The notes: generated by a model from the sequence alone, not told the origin. Shown: positions 16,756 to 25,425, counted from the stretch's first letter. The stretch: 64,000 nucleotides of DNA from Butyrivibrio sp. AC2005 (GCF_000424145.1 NZ_AUJI01000009.1:62001-126000); one strand, 5' to 3'. Translations and numbers: made by a program.

Positions 16756-19514
16756 GTATTTCGGAAATAATTTATACACTTCTTATAAGACCACTCAGGG
16801 TATTTTTTGAGCTGGTCTTTATAACTGCCAACAAAGTCATCGGGAATCCCGGTCTTTCAATCATAGCACTCAGTCTTGCCATCAATTTCCTTGTCCTGCC
16901 GCTTTATAAGAGGGCGGATGCAGTTCAGGAGGAGGAAAGGGATATAGAGGCAAAGCTCCATGACGGTATTGCTCATATAAAGAAGACCTTCAAGGGCGAC
17001 GAGCGCATGATGATGCTCCAGACCTACTACAGACAGAATGATTACAGACCTACTGACGTTTTTAAGGGTTCTATTTCTCTTTTTTTGGAGATACCCTTTT
17101 TTATAGCAGCGTATCAGTTTTTATCGAATCTTTGGATTTTAAAAGGTGTCTCCTTTGGGATAATATCTGACCTCGGAGCACCGGATAATCTTATTAAGAT
17201 CGGGGCATTGGGGATAAATCTTCTTCCAATACTTATGACCGGAATAAACCTTATATCTTGTGCGATTTTTACAAAAGGATATCCCTTAAAAACCAAGGTT
17301 CAGCTATATTCCATGGCGGTGTTTTTCCTTATCTTTTTGTATGATTCACCGTCAGGACTGGTATTTTACTGGACACTGAACAATCTGTTTTCACTTATTA
17401 AGACGATTTTCTACAAGCTGAAGAATCCGAGAAAGGTTCTTAGCATTTTATTCGCAGCAATCGGTGCTGTGGCTTTTGTTTATGGGGTTTTGTTTTATCA
17501 AAGCGAACATATCAAGCATAAGATTCTTATTATCGTGCTTGGTGTATGCTGCATGATTCCGTTCTTTATAATGCTTCTTAAGAAGAAAAAGAGCGACGTC
17601 GTAAGGCTGAGTAAGGATAAGCCTAATGCCAGACTTTTCTGGGCAGGCGCTTTTTACATGGTGGTGCTGGTGGGACTTGTCATTCCTTCAGCAGTTATTA
17701 AGTCATCACCTCAGGAGTTTGTGGATCTTAACTATTATGTTAATCCCCTTTGGTATGTAGTCAGCTCACTTTGTCTTGCAACAGGCGCGTTTGTGATATG
17801 GATGGGAGTATTTTACTGGCTTGCAGGAAAAGAGTTCAGACCTTTTTTTGATAAGCTTATTGTGGTTGTGAGCGGTGTGGCTACAGTTGATTACATGTTT
17901 TTTGGAAACAAACTGGGTACACTTACTGCAGATCTTGAGTATGAAGAGGGCTTTGAATTTCTTCTTTCCGAAAAACTGATTAACGTACTTATAGTTGCCA
18001 TAGTTGTATTGATTTTTATATTGCTGGTAAAAAAGCTGCCGAAGCTGACTGCTTCAGTGATATCTGTTGCAGCCCTTGCGCTTGCGGTAATGGCCGGAAG
18101 CAACATGTTGAATATACAAAAGTCTATATCGCAGCTATCAGGTGCTGTAGCGGATGCGCAGGCTGACAGACCCAGCTTCAACCTCAGCAGGAATGGGAAA
18201 AATGTTATTGTGATCATGCTCGACAGAGCCATGAATGCGTATATTCCTTACATTATGAATGAAAAGCCTGAGCTGAGAGAGGTATATTCGGGCTTTACAT
18301 ATTATTCCAACACGATATCCTTTGGCCCCTGCACAAACTTTGGAGCTGCGCCGATTTTCGGAGGTTATGAGTACACACCGGAGGAGATGAACAAAAGGGA
18401 TACGGAGCTTCTTGTGGATAAGCAGAACGAGGCACTTAAGGTTATGCCGGTCCTTTTTGATGAAAATGATTATGATGTCACAGTAATTGAGCCTCCTTAT
18501 GCGGGATATCAGTGGACTCCTGATCTGTCGATTTATGATGAGTACCCTGATATAAAAGCTTACCATGCCAATGGTAAATTTATACCTGCAGAGCAGAAGG
18601 AGAGCAGCATAGAGCGCAGAAAAGAGGACTTTTTCTGCTACAGTCTTATGAAGGCTTCTCCACTTGTTGTACAGAACTCTCTATACAACAGTGGAAATTA
18701 CAACAATTATGCAGATCCCTCAATCCCGGGAAAGCAGAAGAGACATGGCTTCCACGAGGCAACCGGAATCCTTGCCAAATGCATGGACAGCTACACTGTT
18801 CTGGAAAATCTGTCAGATATAACAACTGTTACTGATGAGGGTAATACCTTCCTTATGATGGCCAATGATACTACTCATGAGCCCATGCTGATGCAGGAGC
18901 CTGAGTATGTGCCTGCTGCAAATATAGACAATAACGAGTATGACGAAGATCATGCGGATAGATTCACATTGAATGGCGAGGAACTGCACTTTAAAAAGAG
19001 CTGGACTCTGGCACATTATGAAACAAACATGGCTGCGCTTTTGAGGATTGGTGAGTGGCTGCAGTACCTTAAGGATGAAGGCGTCTATGATAATACCAGG
19101 ATTATTATCACAGCAGACCATGCGAGAGGCTTGGGGCAGCTTGATAATCTGGTGCTTGACGATGGAAGTAATTTCCTTCTGGATGCGGAGTTCTACTATC
19201 CGCTTTTACTGGTAAAGGATTTTGGCGCAGAGGGTGAGCTTACAACCTGTGAGGACTTTATGACTAACGCGGATACACCGACTATTGCAGTTAGTGATAT
19301 CATCGACAATCCTGTTAATCCCTTTACAGGAAAAGAAATCAACAACAATGAGAAATATGCTCATGACCAGTATGTCCTTGCTTCTCATCAGAATGATGTT
19401 TCAGTTAACTGTGGGACACAGTTTCTGCCTGACATGTGGCTTGCGGTACACGATGACATGAGGAAGAAGGAAAACTGGAAGATATTGACGGAAAAGGACG
19501 TAATGCCATATTGA
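16752..19514 (+). CDS. YidC/Oxa1-like domain fused to a sulfatase-fold (alkaline phosphatase superfamily) domain
   Basis: 920 residues; the ATG overlaps the previous gene by 4 bases. Residues about 1-225 match the YidC/Oxa1/Alb3 core (60KD_IMP). The conserved Arg of the hydrophilic groove in Gram-positive YidC is replaced by Asn (N45 in L-A-I-N-F-L-V-L-P-L). Residues about 230-470 add roughly eight more membrane segments. Residues about 480-920 are extracytoplasmic and have alkaline-phosphatase-superfamily features: D491 in V-I-M-L-D-R, a candidate nucleophile T528 in C-T-N-F-G, and D789-H790 in T-A-D-H-A-R-G, comparable to LtaS and phosphoethanolamine transferases. It may transfer a phospho-group to a polymer or lipid outside the cell while the YidC part forms a membrane platform. 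It is unlikely to be the housekeeping insertase. Confidence 0.78.
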   Translation: MSISEIIYTLLIRPLRVFFELVFITANKVIGNPGLSIIALSLAINFLVLPLYKRADAVQEEERDIEAKLHDGIAHIKKTFKGDERMMMLQTYYRQNDYRPTDVFKGSISLFLEIPFFIAAYQFLSNLWILKGVSFGIISDLGAPDNLIKIGALGINLLPILMTGINLISCAIFTKGYPLKTKVQLYSMAVFFLIFLYDSPSGLVFYWTLNNLFSLIKTIFYKLKNPRKVLSILFAAIGAVAFVYGVLFYQSEHIKHKILIIVLGVCCMIPFFIMLLKKKKSDVVRLSKDKPNARLFWAGAFYMVVLVGLVIPSAVIKSSPQEFVDLNYYVNPLWYVVSSLCLATGAFVIWMGVFYWLAGKEFRPFFDKLIVVVSGVATVDYMFFGNKLGTLTADLEYEEGFEFLLSEKLINVLIVAIVVLIFILLVKKLPKLTASVISVAALALAVMAGSNMLNIQKSISQLSGAVADAQADRPSFNLSRNGKNVIVIMLDRAMNAYIPYIMNEKPELREVYSGFTYYSNTISFGPCTNFGAAPIFGGYEYTPEEMNKRDTELLVDKQNEALKVMPVLFDENDYDVTVIEPPYAGYQWTPDLSIYDEYPDIKAYHANGKFIPAEQKESSIERRKEDFFCYSLMKASPLVVQNSLYNSGNYNNYADPSIPGKQKRHGFHEATGILAKCMDSYTVLENLSDITTVTDEGNTFLMMANDTTHEPMLMQEPEYVPAANIDNNEYDEDHADRFTLNGEELHFKKSWTLAHYETNMAALLRIGEWLQYLKDEGVYDNTRIIITADHARGLGQLDNLVLDDGSNFLLDAEFYYPLLLVKDFGAEGELTTCEDFMTNADTPTIAVSDIIDNPVNPFTGKEINNNEKYAHDQYVLASHQNDVSVNCGTQFLPDMWLAVHDDMRKKENWKILTEKDVMPY

Positions 19515-22021
19515 TGAAAATGTTTTTTATGGATGCTAAAGGGGAGAAAGACAAATCCCATATGGAGAGTAGAATAAAGCCGACTATTATAACCGCATTA
19601 ATAGCGGCTTTTTCTGCAGCCCTTTTATTTTTGATGCTGTGTTTTGTACTTCATATCACGCCTTTTGGGGATAAAACTTTTTTGTATGAGGATATGAAGC
19701 AGCAGTATGTGGATTTTTTTGCATACTATAGTAATGTATGGCATGGTAAGGATGGATTCTTTTATTCAAAAAACTGCGGACTGGGAGCTGATATGCTTGG
19801 GATATGGGCATATTATCTGACAAGTCCGTTTCTTTTTATGTTCGTTTTTATTCCGGATGTTTATTATGCAACTGCTGTGACTTTTCTGATCATGTTGAAA
19901 ATTGCAGCGGCTACGGGGACAACTTCAGTGTTTTTTTCATATGTTCAGCAATCGTTTTTTTATCTGAAAAAGAATGCTTTGGATAAGAGTGGTTCAAATA
20001 TCCTTGTTTCAGTTGCGTTTGCCTTTAGCGGCTGGATGATTGCCAACATGACTAATATCATGTGGCTTGATGCAGTTATCATGATGCCTGTCGTACTTAT
20101 TGGCTTTTTCAAAATGATGCGTGGAGAAAAGAAGGGAAGTGTTGTATACATTGTCTCAGTGATGTTTATGGTTGTAATGAATTACTATATTGCGGCCATG
20201 ATTATGATGTTCCTGGGAGTATTTGCAGTACTTATGGTGCTTTTTGGAACAGGTGAGCTTATATGCTCTGAAAATGCTGTAACTGACAGTGATTTGAGTT
20301 TTGGAACGAGAGCAGCTAAGTTCCTTAAGTTTATCGCAGCAACTCTGGGAAGTCTTGTTCTTGACGCCTGGTTTTTAGTGCCTACAGTAAGATCCCTCAT
20401 GGGAAGTAATAAGGACCATCTTGGTGATAATGCAGGTGCTTTGGATGGTTATTTACCCTCATCAGAAGCAGTTGGTAAGTTTATATCTCCTTTTTCAGTA
20501 ATTCCAAAGCTCTTTTCCATGAGCTATGATTCCCTGGAAATCATGGAAGGAATGCCCAATATATACTTTGGCGCGGTGCTGATAATTCCATGCATTATTT
20601 TCTTTCTCAACGAAAAGATAAACAAAAAGATTAAGCAGCTGATGGGAGCATTTCTCTTTGTGATTATGATGTTTTTTTCCATAAAGCCTCTTAATACCCT
20701 GGCGCATGGAGGAACAGAGGCATATGGATATTTGTACAGGTATTCATTCATTTTTTCCTTTGTATGTCTGATGCTTGTTTATCTTTGTCTTGCGAATATT
20801 GACGGGATAAAAACAAAATCTGTTTTGATGTCCGGAGCGATTGCATTTGCGTTAGCTATTGTCGGGTTCCTTTCCAAGCCTGGATTTATGAGTTTAAAGG
20901 CATGGATTGTTAATGTTTTCATTTTGATTTTTGCAGTAGCTATATTGGTGATTTATGTCCAATTTCATGATGGGGATAAGGCAGGAACAGAAGCCAAAAA
21001 GGTTGGGGATGATACTTGTAATAATGCAACATGCATCAGCTCAAAAATACTAATGGGAATGCTGACGGTGGTATTTGTATTGGTGATTATTACAGATATT
21101 TCTATGAACTTTATTTCAATATATAGAAATTCATCCATGAATGCGGAGACGGTTTCAGGGTACATGGCTAAATGCAGGGAAACTGAAGAAAGATTGGAAG
21201 CTATAAATCAGTTGACTAAAGAAGAAACAGGGGTTGCATACCGTATAGAATCACTTTCGCCCAGAACTCCTAATGATGCGTTGCACTATGGATATCCCGG
21301 TACAACTACATACAACAGTCTCTTAAAGATTCAGAACAGACTTTTCATGTATAAGCTTGGATTTAATGATAACGGACTTTACACAAGCTATGATGATAAT
21401 AATACCGAATGTGCGGATGCTATTCTTGGTATCAAATATATTCTTAAAAGTGATGGCAGACAGGGACAAAACATAAACGATGTAGGCATACTGAAGGAGG
21501 GACAAACGACATTATCCAAATGTGTGACGGAGAATCTTAATGTACTTTCTGCTGAGTATATATCGGATGAGAAGATTCCTGCTCTGCTTGAGCTAATTAA
21601 GGATGCACAGAATCCTTTTGAGGCTCAGGAGATTTTGTGGAATGAGTTCACCGGAAGAGAGGATACGATATTTGAGGCGGCAGAATGCGAGAGGATTGAA
21701 GCCGGGTTTAAAGAAAATTCAGCTGAAGATACTGAAGATAGCGGTATGATTGTCAGATATAAGGTTCGCTCTGCTGCTGATGGAGAATTATATTTCTATA
21801 TGAATCGTGATAAGTCGGAAGAAAGATCCCTTGCTGTTTATGTAAACGATGTGTTAGTAAGCGGTTATGGAAACGCATCATGTCAGAAAGTTCTGAATCT
21901 TGGGTATTATAGTGAGGGCGAAGAACTGGAGCTTATAATAGAAGAATACGATGGATTCAGAAGTCTTCCATCAGAGCCTGTTGTTGTGACCGAGCTGGCA
22001 GAGAAGTTGAGGGTCAGGTAG
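19514..22021 (+). CDS. YfhO-family multi-membrane glycosyltransferase
   Basis: 835 residues from the ATG at 19514, which shares its A with the previous stop (TGATG), a sign of translational coupling. About 12-14 transmembrane segments fill residues 30-530, followed by an extracytoplasmic C-terminal domain of about 270 residues. The first loop has Y-E-D-M-K-Q-Q-Y-V-D-F-F and later K-N-C-G-L-G-A-D, the hallmark of the YfhO family (PF09586), GT-C-type enzymes. B. subtilis YfhO is known to glycosylate lipoteichoic acid with polyprenyl-linked GlcNAc. Its place after a glycerophosphotransferase-like and a sulfatase-fold gene supports a role in decorating a teichoic-acid-like polymer. Confidence 0.85.
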   Translation: MKMFFMDAKGEKDKSHMESRIKPTIITALIAAFSAALLFLMLCFVLHITPFGDKTFLYEDMKQQYVDFFAYYSNVWHGKDGFFYSKNCGLGADMLGIWAYYLTSPFLFMFVFIPDVYYATAVTFLIMLKIAAATGTTSVFFSYVQQSFFYLKKNALDKSGSNILVSVAFAFSGWMIANMTNIMWLDAVIMMPVVLIGFFKMMRGEKKGSVVYIVSVMFMVVMNYYIAAMIMMFLGVFAVLMVLFGTGELICSENAVTDSDLSFGTRAAKFLKFIAATLGSLVLDAWFLVPTVRSLMGSNKDHLGDNAGALDGYLPSSEAVGKFISPFSVIPKLFSMSYDSLEIMEGMPNIYFGAVLIIPCIIFFLNEKINKKIKQLMGAFLFVIMMFFSIKPLNTLAHGGTEAYGYLYRYSFIFSFVCLMLVYLCLANIDGIKTKSVLMSGAIAFALAIVGFLSKPGFMSLKAWIVNVFILIFAVAILVIYVQFHDGDKAGTEAKKVGDDTCNNATCISSKILMGMLTVVFVLVIITDISMNFISIYRNSSMNAETVSGYMAKCRETEERLEAINQLTKEETGVAYRIESLSPRTPNDALHYGYPGTTTYNSLLKIQNRLFMYKLGFNDNGLYTSYDDNNTECADAILGIKYILKSDGRQGQNINDVGILKEGQTTLSKCVTENLNVLSAEYISDEKIPALLELIKDAQNPFEAQEILWNEFTGREDTIFEAAECERIEAGFKENSAEDTEDSGMIVRYKVRSAADGELYFYMNRDKSEERSLAVYVNDVLVSGYGNASCQKVLNLGYYSEGEELELIIEEYDGFRSLPSEPVVVTELAEKLRVR

Positions 22022-22112
22022 GCTGAGGGTTGAATAATATACCTGGCTATGTAGAATTCACACTTTGAACAACTTTCTAAAAAAAATATAAAATTTTTTT
22101 TGAAATAGGGGT

Positions 22113-22139
22113 TAAGTTTTAAAGGTGTCAGACCGATAT
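22113..22139 (+). promoter_or_regulatory. sigma-28-type promoter P1 upstream of flgM
   Basis: TAAG at 22113-22116, 15 bases, then ACCGATAT at 22132-22139: the sigma-28 (SigD/FliA) pattern with one mismatch in each half. The -10 overlaps a small perfect hairpin (CCGATA, loop TTAT, TATCGG, 22133-22148). The surrounding 22022-22367 space holds this promoter, a second sigma-28 promoter (22297-22323), a loose outer inverted repeat (AAGGTGT ... ACACCTT) and no convincing gene. Confidence 0.5.
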
Positions 22140-22296
22140 TATTATCGGTGGGGAAGAAATGACACAACACCTTGGGCTTTCTAAAGTATTACTACAAGAT
22201 AGGGTATTCCGGAATGGTTATCTACAATATAGAGCCTTCCGGGGGAGCGTTTGGAGGACGAGTTAAAAATCAATTGATTTTTTTTCATAAACCCTC

Positions 22297-22323
22297 TAAA
22301 GTAAAATTAAAATACGCCGATAA
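22297..22323 (+). promoter_or_regulatory. sigma-28 promoter P2 of flgM
   Basis: TAAA at 22297-22300, exactly 15 bases, then GCCGATAA at 22316-22323: a full match to the sigma-28 (SigD/FliA) consensus. It lies 45 bases before the flgM start. The anti-sigma factor would thus be transcribed by the sigma factor it restrains, the usual feedback in flagellar late-gene control. Confidence 0.88.
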
Positions 22324-22367
22324 ATGTAGTAGAACTAAAGAAATTCTCCAAGGAAGGAGGAAACGAT

Positions 22368-22646
22368 ATGCGTATAGAAGCTTACAGCCAGATTCAACAA
22401 GTTTATGGCACCAGCAAAGTGAATAAGACCGCAAAGACTCAGAAGTCAGGTAGTGTTTCTGATTCTCTTAAGATTTCTTCAATCGGAAAGGATATTCAGA
22501 TTGCTAAGCAGGCTGTGAAAGAGGCTCCGGATGTCAGGGAGGACGTTACGGCACCTATCAAGAGTGCAATTAAGAACGGAACATATGACGTTAGCGGAGA
22601 GGATTTTGCAGATAAGCTCCTCGCTAAACTCAGCGAATCATTATAA
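22368..22646 (+). CDS. flgM: anti-sigma-28 factor FlgM
   Basis: 92 residues; AAGGAGGAAACGAT precedes the ATG. The Ser/Lys-rich N-terminal half with V-S-D-S-L-K-I-S, followed by a C-terminal helical half (residues about 38-92) with V-R-E-D-V and the end L-A-K-L-S-E-S-L, is typical of FlgM (PF04316). FlgM binds sigma-28 until the hook-basal body is complete and is then removed, releasing late flagellar gene expression. It is the first gene of the flgM-flgN-flgK-flgL late cluster and has a consensus sigma-28 promoter. Confidence 0.9.
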   Translation: MRIEAYSQIQQVYGTSKVNKTAKTQKSGSVSDSLKISSIGKDIQIAKQAVKEAPDVREDVTAPIKSAIKNGTYDVSGEDFADKLLAKLSESL

Positions 22647-22733
22647 GGCTAATCTTATATGAAAATAATATATGGAAACTATTAGAGCCGGCTTAATCAA
22701 ACGGTTTAAGCTCCGACGGTCATTAGGCAGGCT

Positions 22734-22816
22734 CTATAACTTTGCCCTTTTTTAGGTCTGGCGAGTGAAGCGAGAGCAGATATTCCTTATTAGCCAGTCA
22801 CCTGACGAAGTTATAG
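22734..22816 (+). promoter_or_regulatory. inverted repeat abutting the flgN ribosome site
   Basis: CTATAACTT at 22734-22742 is the exact reverse complement of AAGTTATAG at 22808-22816, and the right arm touches the flgN Shine-Dalgarno (GGGAGG, 22815-22821). Inside lie a T run (TTTTTT, about 22748-22753) and a second pairing (CTGGC with GCCAG, 22758-22797). Upstream, GAGCC/GGCTC and GCTTAA/TTAAGC pairings add more structure. This could tune flgN translation or partly terminate after flgM. Confidence 0.45.
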
Positions 22817-22828
22817 GGAGGTAGCATC

Positions 22829-23350
22829 ATGGCAAGTTTATTGGAAAATCTTGTTGATGTTCTTGACAGAGAATGTGCATTATATGAGAGACTCCTGGAG
22901 TTGTCGGGTAAGAAGACACCTGTCATTGTTGACAGAGATCTGAAGAAGCTGGCAAAGATTACAGAGGATGAGCAGGCGGTTGTATCCCTCATTTCAGCGG
23001 TGGATAAGGAACGCGAAGCAGTGATGAACAGCATAGCGGACGTTATCGGTGAAAAGGGAAATAACCTGAAGCTTACAGAGCTTGTCGATATGCTGAATTC
23101 AAGACCTAATGAGCAGAGGAGTCTTGCAATTCAGAGAGATAAGCTTAAAACAGTTTCTTCCAATGTTCAGAGAGTTAATGATCAGAATCAGATACTGCTG
23201 CAGAGTTCGCTTGAGATGGTGCAGTATGAGATGAACATTATTCAGTCTGCAAGACGTGCACCTGAGACTGCAAATTATACCAGACGTGGTGGATCCAGAG
23301 GCGATCTTATTGGTATAGCGCCTACGGGCAGATTCGATGCGAAGCAGTGA
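22829..23350 (+). CDS. flgN: flagellar export chaperone FlgN
   Basis: 173 residues; GGGAGGTAGC precedes the ATG. The protein is almost entirely helical, with long heptad-like stretches at about 1-60 and 85-145 (Q-R-D-K-L-K-T-V-S-S-N-V-Q-R-V-N) and a loosely structured Arg/Gly-rich tail. This fits FlgN (PF05130), the chaperone that keeps the hook-filament junction proteins FlgK and FlgL soluble and export-ready. Its place between flgM and flgK is the standard one in Firmicutes. Confidence 0.88.
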   Translation: MASLLENLVDVLDRECALYERLLELSGKKTPVIVDRDLKKLAKITEDEQAVVSLISAVDKEREAVMNSIADVIGEKGNNLKLTELVDMLNSRPNEQRSLAIQRDKLKTVSSNVQRVNDQNQILLQSSLEMVQYEMNIIQSARRAPETANYTRRGGSRGDLIGIAPTGRFDAKQ

Positions 23351-23371
23351 TGGAACTGTGAAGATAGAGAG

Positions 23372-23475
23372 CACAATGTAGTCACGAAGATACACTGTAT
23401 AGTTGCGAAATATGCTATTCAGGAATGAAGATTCACTATGCAGGTATAAAAATACACTATGTAATTATGAGGGAG
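23372..23475. repeat. degenerate 21-bp tandem repeats
   Basis: Related units begin at 23372, 23393, about 23415, 23434 and 23455, with a consensus near CACTATGTAGTTATGAAGA. The spacing is 20-22 bases. The last unit forms the left arm of the terminator at 23448-23491. The 23351-23739 space also holds a second terminator, a sigma-28 promoter and a palindromic cap element; no gene is seen. Confidence 0.5.
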
Positions 23476-23491
23476 AGGGATAGTGTATTTT
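23448..23491 (+). terminator. rho-independent terminator after flgN
   Basis: AAAATACACTAT pairs perfectly with ATAGTGTATTTT around a 19-base loop and the right arm ends in TTTT. It would end the flgM-flgN transcript. Confidence 0.75.
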
Positions 23492-23499
23492 CTATAAGG

Positions 23500-23538
23500 A
23501 TTGATCGGTATTGTTATTTTGTACCGGTCAATTTTTTT
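23500..23538 (+). terminator. second rho-independent terminator after flgN
   Basis: ATTGATCGGTA pairs with TACCGGTCAAT (one G-T pair) around an 11-base loop, followed by a run of seven T. It makes a tandem stop with the hairpin just upstream, isolating flgM-flgN from flgK. Confidence 0.85.
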
Positions 23539-23636
23539 ATGGTTTTATGTGTCCAGACAATATTTTAATACGTTGAAAATTACTTGGGAGATGTACAGGA
23601 ATTATTGGGAAATATAACATTTTTACTCAGTAAATA

Positions 23637-23663
23637 TAAGATAAACCCCAAACCTGCCGATAC
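23637..23663 (+). promoter_or_regulatory. sigma-28-type promoter of flgK
   Basis: TAAG at 23637-23640, 15 bases, then GCCGATAC at 23656-23663: close to the sigma-28 consensus and with the same spacing as the flgM and flaG promoters. It lies 76 bases before the flgK start, after the tandem terminators. Confidence 0.75.
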
Positions 23664-23680
23664 ATTATATGAATGATAAT

Positions 23681-23716
23681 CCCCTCATCGTGCGCGATAG
23701 CACAGGAGCAGATGAG
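23681..23716. repeat. solitary left-cap palindrome upstream of flgK
   Basis: CCCCTCATC (23681-23689) is followed by a hairpin GTGC, loop GCGATA, GCAC (23690-23703) and, after seven bases, GATGAGG, which pairs with the start. It has the layout of the left caps of the larger elements at 25426 and 29775. It sits in the leader between the sigma-28 promoter and the flgK ribosome site. Confidence 0.6.
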
Positions 23717-23739
23717 GATTCATACAACGAGGTGAACAC

Positions 23740-25425
23740 ATGGCGTCTTTAATGGGAAGTTTATATATTGGAGCATCAGGATTACAGACATCACAGAATG
23801 CGCTGAATACTACAGCTCACAATATGTCAAATATTGACACAGAAGGTTATACAAGGCAGCAGGTTTCACAGGGCACTCGCCCTTACATCACCACTGAAAA
23901 AGATTTCAGAGTAATATCCTGGAAACAGACCGGTCTCGGTGTTGTTTACAACAACTGTAAGCAGGTCAGAAGCTTGTTCCTGGATCAGAGTTATCGCCAG
24001 GAGACAGGCAGAGAAGCCTTCTATGATGTGTCTGTTACGACGCTCGAGGAGATTGAGGACCAGCTTCAGGAAATGAACGGCACGGAGTTTGCTGAGTCTT
24101 TAAATGACTTATGGGTTGCAGTTCAGGAAATGAGTAAGAATCCTACTTCCGCAGTTAATCAGAGTACGCTGGTAACAAGAGCAAATGAGTTCATCATAAG
24201 AGCAAAGAGTGTATATGAAGGCTTTACCAATTATCAGGACAACATGGATCTTAAGGTAGCAAGCCTTGTTGAAGAGATAAACGGAATTGGTGACAGAATT
24301 AAAGAGCTTAACCTCGAGATAGTAAAAATAGAATCAGGACATCAGGAACATGCGAACGACCTTAGGGATGAGAGAAATCTTCTTCTCGACAGACTGGGAG
24401 AGCTTGGAAAAATAAGCTACTACGAAGATGTTTTTGGCAATGTCCTCGTACAGTTCGAAGGAACACAGTTTGTAACAACAGATCATGTAAACCATATGGC
24501 ATGTGATAATGAGCTTCCTGCAGATAAGGGTGGAAGTGCAGTAGGATATAACACTCCTTATTGGGAGTTTGCAGCTAAAAAAGAATACGATGAAAGCAGA
24601 GGAGAATGGGTAGTAGCTGATATCAGAGGAGCTAAAGTATTTGACCTCACACAGACAATCTCAACTGCAATGAATACTGATGTCGGAAAGCTTCGCTCAA
24701 CACTACTTGCAAGAGGTGATCATCACGCAAACTATCACGATATTACTGAGGATGGCACAGGAGTTTACTACAACACAAATATTGCTAAGTCAGTCATCAT
24801 GAATGTGGAAGCGGAATTTGATCAGATGATCAAAAATATTTGTACCGCGATAAATCAGGTATTTGAAGAAGCAGGAAGCAATCCTGTAACTCTTGGGGAA
24901 GTAGAGGGCTTTACTTCTGACTATGATTTATTCAAGTGCCTTGATGAAGAGGATTGCCTCAATTACGATATTGACGAAAATCACAAAGCAGGAACAGTAC
25001 AAAGAGGCTTCACAACTACTAATATTGCAGTGAATTCGATATATCTTCAGGAACCCACAGCAATGAAGTTCCTTCTTGCAGATGGAAGTGAGGATCAGGT
25101 CACAGTTGAAAAGCTCAAGGATGCATTCACAACAGCGAAGTATGTTATCAATCCTAATGTAGCAACAAAGACAGATTTCACCGGATATTACAATATGCTG
25201 GTTTCACAGGTTGCAAACTCCGGAGATGTTTATAAGGGAATCAGAGATAATCAGGAGCTCACTGTTAGTGCTGTAGGAAATGCAAGAGAGCAGATAGTCG
25301 GAGTTTCAAGTGATGAAGAGCTTGAGCACATGATAGAGTTCCAGAATGCATTTAATGCATCCAGCAGATATATAAATGTGGTAAGCGAGATGCTGGAGCA
25401 CGTAGTAACAGCACTGGGAAGCTAA
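23740..25425 (+). CDS. flgK: flagellar hook-associated protein 1 FlgK (first copy)
   Basis: 561 residues. The N-terminus has the rod/hook/HAP signature L-Y-I-G-A-S-G-L-Q-T-S-Q-N-A-L-N-T-T with N-I-D-T-E-G-Y-T-R, and the C-terminus has the matching amphipathic helix ending L-E-H-V-V-T-A-L. Both ends form the D0/D1 coiled-coil core, and the middle is the exposed D2 domain. FlgK forms the junction between hook and filament after export through the flagellar type III system with FlgN. It is followed by a second, clearly divergent flgK (25705-27561) across a repeat array. The short size and intact ends suggest both copies work. Confidence 0.9.
   Translation: MASLMGSLYIGASGLQTSQNALNTTAHNMSNIDTEGYTRQQVSQGTRPYITTEKDFRVISWKQTGLGVVYNNCKQVRSLFLDQSYRQETGREAFYDVSVTTLEEIEDQLQEMNGTEFAESLNDLWVAVQEMSKNPTSAVNQSTLVTRANEFIIRAKSVYEGFTNYQDNMDLKVASLVEEINGIGDRIKELNLEIVKIESGHQEHANDLRDERNLLLDRLGELGKISYYEDVFGNVLVQFEGTQFVTTDHVNHMACDNELPADKGGSAVGYNTPYWEFAAKKEYDESRGEWVVADIRGAKVFDLTQTISTAMNTDVGKLRSTLLARGDHHANYHDITEDGTGVYYNTNIAKSVIMNVEAEFDQMIKNICTAINQVFEEAGSNPVTLGEVEGFTSDYDLFKCLDEEDCLNYDIDENHKAGTVQRGFTTTNIAVNSIYLQEPTAMKFLLADGSEDQVTVEKLKDAFTTAKYVINPNVATKTDFTGYYNMLVSQVANSGDVYKGIRDNQELTVSAVGNAREQIVGVSSDEELEHMIEFQNAFNASSRYINVVSEMLEHVVTALGS

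Noticed and set aside
16752..17430. Housekeeping membrane insertase YidC
   Set aside because: It lacks the groove Arg, is fused to an enzyme domain and lies in a polymer operon, not beside rnpA/rpmH.
22022..22367. A c-di-GMP or other riboswitch in the flgM leader
   Set aside because: No known riboswitch core was found by eye; the structure is explained by a small hairpin and two promoters. A covariance search would be decisive.
22172..22426. A small plus-strand gene of about 84 codons before flgM
   Set aside because: It overlaps flgM in another frame, covers the sigma-28 promoter and has no ribosome site or recognisable protein pattern.
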